Shown in pieces: positions 58,090 through 64,000 of a DNA stretch of 64,000 bases. The stretch's first letter is position 1, and each line of letters begins with the position of its first letter. The position numbers and the translations under genes were made by a program. The notes beneath the pieces are model-generated. The model made no database searches. It saw only the letters and a list, made by a program, of their open reading frames with translations, and had not been told where the DNA came from. Source of the DNA: Laetiporus sulphureus 93-53 (Eukaryota; Basidiomycota; Agaricomycetes; Polyporales; Laetiporaceae); contig NW_024468564.1 of NCBI RefSeq assembly GCF_001632365.1, forward strand, positions 69,532 through 133,531, written 5' to 3'.

Positions 58090-58746
58090 TGTCACAGTTT
58101 TTACCTGACAGAGTCATTATAGGAACAAATGCTATTAGAAGCATATTATTTTAATCATTTTGTGTCGCACAAGAATCACGTGACCCAATGAGAGATAAGA
58201 TAAAGGCATCTAGTCACATGACCTCAGATCTCTCTCGGCATTGTCACGTGACACCGAGCCCCTCGACATTACATCATATGACGCCATAGCCATGATGCAA
58301 TATTGCGTGCTCAAAGGGAGCTCCATCTCCATGGGTTATTATTAGGCAGCCAATTAGGACAATTGGGACATGTCGTACGATTGTAGCACTGACCAGTAGA
58401 ATAGCGTGTGACTCGCTTAGGTAGTACTGTACAGTAGCATAACAATCATGTATATAAGGACCAGGTCTGACGAGGAGAGACTCCAGTCTTATTCTCCTTC
58501 GTCCACCACTACCATCACAGAGGGGTCCTACCAGACACTCTCAGTGTGCTATACATCTATTTGCATCCTCACCTTTGTGATAGCGCCCCTTGCCTTCGCC
58601 AGTAAGTCTCACTTTGTGACCAGCAACTAGGCCTTGCAGTGGGCACGTCGTATCGCCACAGCTCGTCGCTGTAGGCTTTTACCCAGAGACCCTCAAAAAG
58701 ACTCCTTGTTTGGGTTGTCTATCTTTGTCATCGGCGTGCCGTGACA
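58090..58746 (+). repeat. Solo LTR, family B (657 bp)
   Basis: TGTCACAGTTTTTACCTGAC...CGTGCCGTGACA, flanked by identical GAGAT (58085-58089, 58747-58751). It is the inverted counterpart of the LTR at 59497-60152. TATATAAGGACC near 58452 is the probable LTR promoter. Confidence 0.9.
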
Positions 58747-58751
58747 GAGAT

Positions 58752-59275
58752 GACAGTGTGCGAATCGCTGATGCCAATGCTGCTTGACAGTTTTCACGCA
58801 ATTCTTGAGCGGCCTGCACTACTCTTATTGATCAAGAATATGGCTGTCCTTGGAGACGCTAACCCATAACTGTAAAAACTGTCCTCCCTAACCTGGCCAG
58901 TCATTCTGCGGTTGATCATCACAGGTCTAAACAATGATGAGCACTACTATCTTATTCAGAACAATCAGGATCTCCTCGCATGCTAAGGTCAATGTCATGA
59001 TGGAACAGCATCACACTTGATTTGCGATTTTCCCAGAAACGGTTATAGGGACTGCCATTGGCAAAAGTGCAAAAATATTAAAGTAGATTTTAAGGTTCTT
59101 GGAAACCTTTGAGCATATTGGGGTGGATTATCATGTACTATAACACATTATAAATCCTTGTAAACTGTCTTTCACAATTGTAAACCATGTAATTCTTATT
59201 TTCCTAAGCAATCTGCGCCGATCCAATTCAAGAATCACATAGGATTGCAATCTCTGCACCAGGTAGATTACAAAC
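58752..59275. other. Spacer between family B LTRs
   Basis: About 520 bp, AT-rich on its right side; no feature supported. Confidence 0.4.
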
Positions 59276-59496
59276 ATGGCCAATTTACTTCAAGCAGGTT
59301 CTCCTCCAAAGCAATATTCATGCGAGCCAATTTCAAGTCTATTCAATCGAGCTCAAGATTGCCTCGAGACTCATGCCTATGAAGCAAAGACCAAAAAAAT
59401 AAGAAGACGATCCTTTACAACGGCGCAAATCTGTGTGCTCCAATTTGATCCTCGATGCCATCCTCACCATCTTCGGGTCTCATATCCCCCCCTCAG
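59276..59496 (+). pseudogene. Possible homeodomain-gene 5' fragment cut by Gypsy B
   Basis: Open from ATG at 59276: MANLLQAGSPPKQYSCEPIS, later KTKKIRRRSFTTAQICVLQ, then the LTR starts at 59497. The basic arm plus F-T-x-x-Q-x-x-x-L resembles the arm and first helix of a homeodomain. The rest of the domain is not present before the LTR. The similarity is short and could be chance; the sequence beyond the element's far end, outside the window, would decide. Confidence 0.25.
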
Positions 59497-60152
59497 TGTC
59501 ACGGCACGTCGATGACAAAGATAGACAATCAAATAAAGAGTCCCCTTGAGGGTCTCCTGGCTAAGAGCCGACAGCGATGAGCTGTGGTGATACGACGTGC
59601 CCACTGATGAGGCCCGAGTGCTAGTCGCAGAGCGAGACTTACTGGCGAGGCAGAGGGTGCTATCACAAGGTTAGAATGCAAATATATGTATAGCACACTG
59701 AGAGTGTCTGGTAAGACCCCTCTGTGATGGTAGTGGTGGATGAAGGAGAATAAGACTGAGGTCTCTCTTCGTCTCGCTGGTCCTTATATACATGATTGTC
59801 TAGCTACTGTACAGTACTACATAAGCGAGTCACACGCTGTGCTACTGGACTGTGCTGCAATCGTACGACTTGTCCCAATTATCCTGATTGGTTGCCTAAT
59901 AATACTCCGCGGAGACGGAGCTCCTCTTGAGCACGCAATATGGCATCATGGCAATTGCGACATATGACGCAATGCCAAGGAGTTCAGTGTCACGTGACTA
60001 TGCCGAGAGAGATTTGAGGTCATGTGACTAGATGCCTTGTTATCTTATCTCATTAGGTCATGTGACTTTTTGTACGACATGAAATGATTAAAAATGGTAT
60101 GCTTCTAATAGCATTTGTTCCTATAATGACTTGTCAGGTAAAAACCGTGACA
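59497..60152 (-). repeat. 3' LTR of Gypsy B (656 bp)
   Basis: Plus strand TGTCACGGCACGTCGATG...GTAAAAACCGTGACA. Near-complete inverted match to the solo LTR at 58090-58746. Confidence 0.9.
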
Positions 60153-60164
60153 TCACCCCCTTCT

Positions 60165-60560
60165 CAAGGTTCATCGTCCCGATGAGCCAAAGCCTCTGCT
60201 GCCTCGAATGGTTCACTTCGTGAGTGAACTATCTGCTTCAGAAATGATTTCTGAAGCGTAGCGTTCGCATATGAGTTGTGCGACACGATCGCCCGTTCTG
60301 ACTTCGAATGGTTTGCTGGTCGTGTTGACAAGAAGCACCTTGATTTCCCCTGTGTAATCTGGGTCAATTACCCCAGCTGCGACATCAATTCCGTTGAGGG
60401 CTAGCCCACTTCGGGGGGCCACTTGAATGTATGTCCACTTTGGAGGATCAACTGCAAGCCCAGTGCCGATGAGCATTCCAGAGTGTGGGGGGAATGTCTA
60501 TGTCTTGTATGGACTTGACATCCCAGCCAACAGCTTCTAAGGACCGCTTGTAGGGTGCTC
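60165..60560 (-). pseudogene. dUTPase-like domain at the pol C-terminus of Gypsy B
   Basis: Motif order: 1 EAVGWDVKSIQDIDIPP, 2 APRSGLAL, 3 GIDVAAGVIDPDYTGE, 4 RTGDRVAQLICERY and 5 RGSRGFGSSGR just before the polypurine tract. It resembles ordinary eukaryotic trimeric dUTPase more closely than the copy in element A does. One frameshift lies between motifs 1 and 2 (about 60485) and TGA at 60213-60215 precedes motif 5. The active protein would remove dUTP during reverse transcription (inference from the enzyme family). Confidence 0.9.
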
Positions 60561-60639
60561 GGGCATTTGGATGAGTGCAGAAGAAGAACATGAATTCATC
60601 AGAGTGGTCAGACAGAGCAATTTTGTGCACTTTGCGTGT

Positions 60640-60850
60640 TCACGGCTTGGCTCTTGGAGTGTTTGGGTGTGTCTTGTGGAATTCCTCTACTTTGTCCTTG
60701 ACATTTGTGAGGTTTTCCAGTGGTTCCCAAGTATTATCGCTGTGGTCGTAGTCTAACCACTTAACGAGATACTGGGTTTTATTGTACCTGACTCTAGAAT
60801 CCAGGATGTCCTCCACGTCCCATTCTTCTTCTCCATCTATGATGATGGAG
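60640..60850 (-). pseudogene. Chromodomain, Gypsy B
   Basis: [40 protein letters not shown], then [14 protein letters not shown]: a canonical chromodomain. It ends with TGA after RAKP (60640-60642). A one-base shift at about 60850 separates it from the integrase tail. Confidence 0.85.
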
Positions 60851-61870
60851 GATTAGGGGGAGGTACGCATCCAGAGATAGAGTCTTGATGGAACATTATA
60901 AGCTTGGAAGCATGAAACACCGGATGCAGCTTCATGTCCACTGGTAGTTGCAGTTTGAAAGATACAGTTCTGATTTTTTCAAGGATCTTGAACGGCCCAT
61001 AGTTCTGAGTCGTAAGCTTCTGACTTTTGACCTTTACATGAAGATCTTTTCCTCGAATAAGCACCTCATCTCCTACTTTGAAAGGGACATTCTGCTTTTT
61101 GAGATCAAAATACCATTTCATTCTTTCTGCTGCTAACGACAGAGCGGCGCGGGCTTGTTCCTGTGCTTGATCACGGTTATGGAATAGATGTTCCAGGGAT
61201 GGATGTTGTACTCCTTCCAATACATCTGGGGCCATTCAGGGGTGTCGACCATGCTCAATAAAAAATGGGGACAGACCTGTCGATTCTGAAGCTTGATTGT
61301 TGTATGCAAATTCTGCTGTGGGCAATAGTGTGGCCCACTCAGTTTGTCGGTAGTTGCAGTACATGCGTAGATATTGCTCCAGAATTTGATTGACTCATTC
61401 GATCTGTCCATCCATTTCAGGGTGATAAGCTGTAGACATCGTAGATTTGATATGAATTTTCTGGCAAAACTTCTGGAATAGCTTGGCTGAGAACTGTGTG
61501 CCTTGATCGGATATGATCTGCCGGAGAATTCTGTGGAGCTTGAATACTTCATTATAGAAGATTGATGCTACTTGGGATGCTGTCATCATGTCATCTACTG
61601 GGTAGAAGTGGGCATGTTTAGTGAACCTGTCGACGACCACCAGGATGGTGGTCTTCTTTTCTCCCCTGTGGTCTGGGCTTGATGGTAACTGCATAATCAG
61701 GTCACAGGTAACCATTTTCCAAGGCCCCTCTGGTACTGGATTAGGTTGTAATAGTCCGTAAGGCTTCTGCTTGCTTGTCTTGTTTCTCTGACAAGTTACG
61801 CAGCCTTGGACATACTTCTTTACATCAATGGTGAGCCCTGGCCACCAGTAATTCCTGCTGATCAGCTCTT
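60851..61870 (-). pseudogene. Integrase, Gypsy B
   Basis: Catalytic positions visible: VTCDLIMQLPSSPD, IISDQGTQFSAKLF and YHPEMDGQIE (TGA follows where family members have Arg, 61395-61397). The C-terminal part reads VPFKVGDEVLIRGKDLHVK and [16 protein letters not shown] also follows the GRHP-like block at 61236-61238. Confidence 0.85.
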
Positions 61871-61880
61871 GTGTCTTCCA

Positions 61881-62700
61881 TCATCTGGGGTGTCCAGCTG
61901 TGGAGATATCGTGATGCAGCTTGATCAGCTCACTCCGCAGCGTAGAGTCTTTTGAGACATAGACCTTTCCTCTTCTGAGCAGCAATCCATGCTCGAAGTT
62001 CCACTCTTGGAGGTCTTTTCTGAACTCTCGCTTGCCAGTTTTTAGTAGGTGCTGGTAACCTTTGGTCATTTCATCGTCTTGTAGTGCCGATTTCACTCTT
62101 TCTAGAAGTTTTGCATCGTCAACTTCGGAGGAATGAGTGGCTGAGATCGCATGGATGGCAAAATATTTGGGTCGAAGTAAAGTTTGCCCTGAATTGTCAT
62201 TGCTCACCCCCTTCTCATGATCTGGCCTCCTGGACAGAGGATCGGCACGCATCATCGTCTTTCTGGGGCGGTGACAGAGAATAAAATTAAATCAGGTAAG
62301 GTAAAGTGACCATCGAGCTTGTCATCTGGTCAGTGTCTGAGCTTGTCAAAAATAGATAAGATTAAGGTGATCCGACCATATCTCAACCGGGTGCGGGTGT
62401 CCTTCAAAGTATTGCCTGTACTCTTCTAATGCCCGAATGATGGCTAGCATTTCCTTGTCGTAAATCTCATAGTTTCGCTCATGTTCATTGAGCGACTTGG
62501 AGTAGTAAGCGACAGGATGTCAGAGCTTGTCTTCGCCCAACTGTTCAAGGACTGCACCTGTGGCAAAGTCCGAGGCATCCGTTTCTAATCTAAAGGAACG
62601 GATTGCGTTGGGGAGTGCTAGAATTGGGGCAGAAGTGAATGCAGTTTTGAGGGCCTCGAATGCCTTTTGTTGAGGTTCTTCCCATTTCCATGCTGCGTCC
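61881..62700 (-). pseudogene. RNase H and integrase zinc region, Gypsy B
   Basis: LETDASDFATGAVLEQLGED (RNase H), [28 protein letters not shown], then ADPLSRRPDHEKG and LIKLHHDISTAGHP (start of the zinc-binding region). TGA codons at 62520, 62346, 62322, 62292 and 61881. Confidence 0.82.
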
Positions 62701-64000
62701 TTACGTGTTAATAGAGTCAAGGGTCGGGTCATCGATCTGAAACCCTTGATAAATTGTCGATAGAAATTTGCCAGACCAAGGAATGCTTGTACTTGCTTTA
62801 CCTTGGTGGGCATTGGCCATTTGAGCACATCGTCGACCTTCTCTGAGTCCATCTGTATTGACCCTTTAGAGATTATGAGTCCGAGAAACTTGACAAAAGT
62901 GGTCGCAAAGTGACACTTTTCTGGTTTCACGAATAAGTCATTGTCTCTGAGTCATTGTAGAACTTCCTTGGTTAGACGGTTGTGTTCTTCCTGGTTATCT
63001 GTAAAGATTATGATGTCATCTATGTAGACTGCCACCTTTCCAGTGCGAATGAGATCACCTAAGACATCGTTCATCATGGCCTGGAAAGTGCTAGAGGCGT
63101 TACAGAATCCGAAGTACATTACAGTGGGTTCAAATAATCCTTTATGGATAATGAACACTGCTTTTTCCTCATCTCCCTGGTGAAGGTGTACATTGTTGTA
63201 CCCCCATCTTAGGTCTAGTGTAGTGAATATGCTAGCCCTTGAGAGTCCGTCAATGAGATCATTGATTTGGGGGAGTGAGAATTTGTTCTTCTTGATGACA
63301 CTGTTTAATGCCCTGTAGTCTTGGACTAGTCTAAGAGAGCCATCCTTCTTCTTGATGAAAAATACCGGAGCAGCGTATGGAGATTTGGATGGTCGAATGT
63401 AGCCTTTGGCTAGTTCCCCATCAATCCATTCATCAAGCGAATTCTTCTCTCGTAAAGACATAGGGTATACTTTTGCCAGTCTCGCGGTTGCCGCGTCTGG
63501 GACAAGATCTATTGCGTGATCGTAGGACTTACGTGTCAGCATTCTTTTCGAGCTCTTCTTCAAGAACATGTCTCTGAATTGATGAAATTCTGGAGGGACG
63601 AACTTGGACCAATATTCTTTGTCCTGTGTCTCTTCTGCTGGCTGTTCTACCAAATGCTCCTTTACCTTCTTGCTTATGCCGAGGATGTCGTGCACCATGT
63701 TACGAAGATCCTGGTCTTGCAAGTCTATCCAGTTGATGAAGCTGTCTTCCTGATCCCACCTGTCATCCTGGTGTACGTCGGGGAGAATTGCTTCATCTTC
63801 AAGTCGAGGTTGCGATAGAAGGTTGACTTCTTCCTCGCTTACTCTGACTTGTTGCTTCTTTGTGTGTCTGCACCTTGAGAATGTGACCTCTCTGTGTTCC
63901 CAGTCAACTCGGGGGTTATGTTCCTGTAAGAACTTCATGCCAAGGATCATTGACATTCATCCGAGGTTTGTGACGAGCAAACTCTCAGTTGATCGGTGCC
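62700..64000 (-). pseudogene. Reverse transcriptase and protease C-terminal part, Gypsy B
   Basis: Protease tail ILGMKFLQEHNPRVDW at the right edge, then RT blocks LDEWIDGELAKGYIRPSKSP, VFFIKKKDGSLRLVQDYRAL, TTLDLRWGYNNVHLHQGDEE, MYFGFCNASSTFQAMMNDVL, the catalytic YIDDIIIFTD (about 63010) and FLGLANFYRQFIKGF. TGA at 62952-62954 and 63957-63959. The protease active site itself is outside the window. Confidence 0.88.

Larger units (their letters stand above)
59497..64000 (-). mobile_element. Ty3/Gypsy chromovirus-like element B, 5' part outside window
   Basis: Minus-strand element with its 3' LTR at 59497-60152, preceded on the interior side by a purine-rich AAGGGGGTGA tract, then dUTPase, chromodomain, integrase, RNase H, RT and protease reading toward the right edge. 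Same order and linker motifs as element A but clearly divergent in sequence. Interrupted by eleven TGA codons and at least two frameshifts. The left flank is CTCAG; the matching duplication should lie beyond 64000. Confidence 0.92.

Noticed and set aside
59497..64000. TGA read as Arg or readthrough (recoding) in Gypsy B
   Set aside because: Host genes in the window use TGA as a normal stop, frameshifts accompany the TGAs, and CpG deamination explains all of them simply.
1..64000. CRISPR arrays, bacterial operons or ribosome binding sites
   Set aside because: Gene structure is eukaryotic with spliceosomal introns; no regular short repeat-spacer array was seen.

Overview
The window looks like nuclear DNA of a mushroom-forming basidiomycete (Agaricomycetes, polypore-like). 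Genes are split by many 45-75 nt introns. Several families typical of that group are present: an orphan seven-helix membrane protein, a UstYa-like protein, a TRI5-like terpene synthase relic, a lineage-specific P-loop family and membrane-anchored alpha/beta-hydrolases. No species name can be supported from sequence alone.

Left arm (1-18.5 kb). A UstYa/DUF3328-like gene runs off the left edge on the minus strand. It is followed by an S33 proline-iminopeptidase-like hydrolase (1211-2219), a 7TM protein (4711-5984), a decayed P-loop gene on the minus strand (about 7140-9574) and an elongation factor 2 gene (10192-13118). The EF2 copy looks dead: its G1 glycine is changed, the G3 region is deleted with a frameshift, and the diphthamide histidine codon reads Arg. 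Two related alpha/beta-hydrolase-3 genes follow (14230-15527, 16586-17845).

Transposon island (18.5-40.9 kb). A 3.9-kb hAT element has clean terminal repeats and an 8-bp target duplication. Three solo LTRs of one family (C) carry 5-bp target duplications. A 9.9-kb chromovirus-like Gypsy element (A, minus strand) is flanked by GGAGT and interrupted by a solo LTR of its own family and by one family C solo LTR, which contains a 370-N gap. A 1.6-kb Tc1-like element with about 215-bp inverted repeats closes the island.

Right arm (40.9-64 kb). A frameshifted TRI5-like terpene synthase lies next to a third hydrolase paralogue (43214-44527). Next come an apparently complete Argonaute (46238-49644) with all four catalytic positions, an importin-beta family karyopherin (50071-54278) and, tail-to-tail, a Ser-rich single-pass membrane protein (54367-56433). 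The window ends in a second Gypsy element (B, 59497 to beyond 64000), preceded by an inverted solo LTR of its family.

The most interesting signal is that both Gypsy elements carry a dUTPase-like domain with all five motifs after the integrase and chromodomain, just before the polypurine tract. Element B is littered with TGA codons at Arg positions, as expected from CpG deamination. An Argonaute about 10 kb away makes silencing of such elements plausible, but the sequence does not show it. The three hydrolases and the terpene synthase relic may once have formed one locus that transposons pushed apart.
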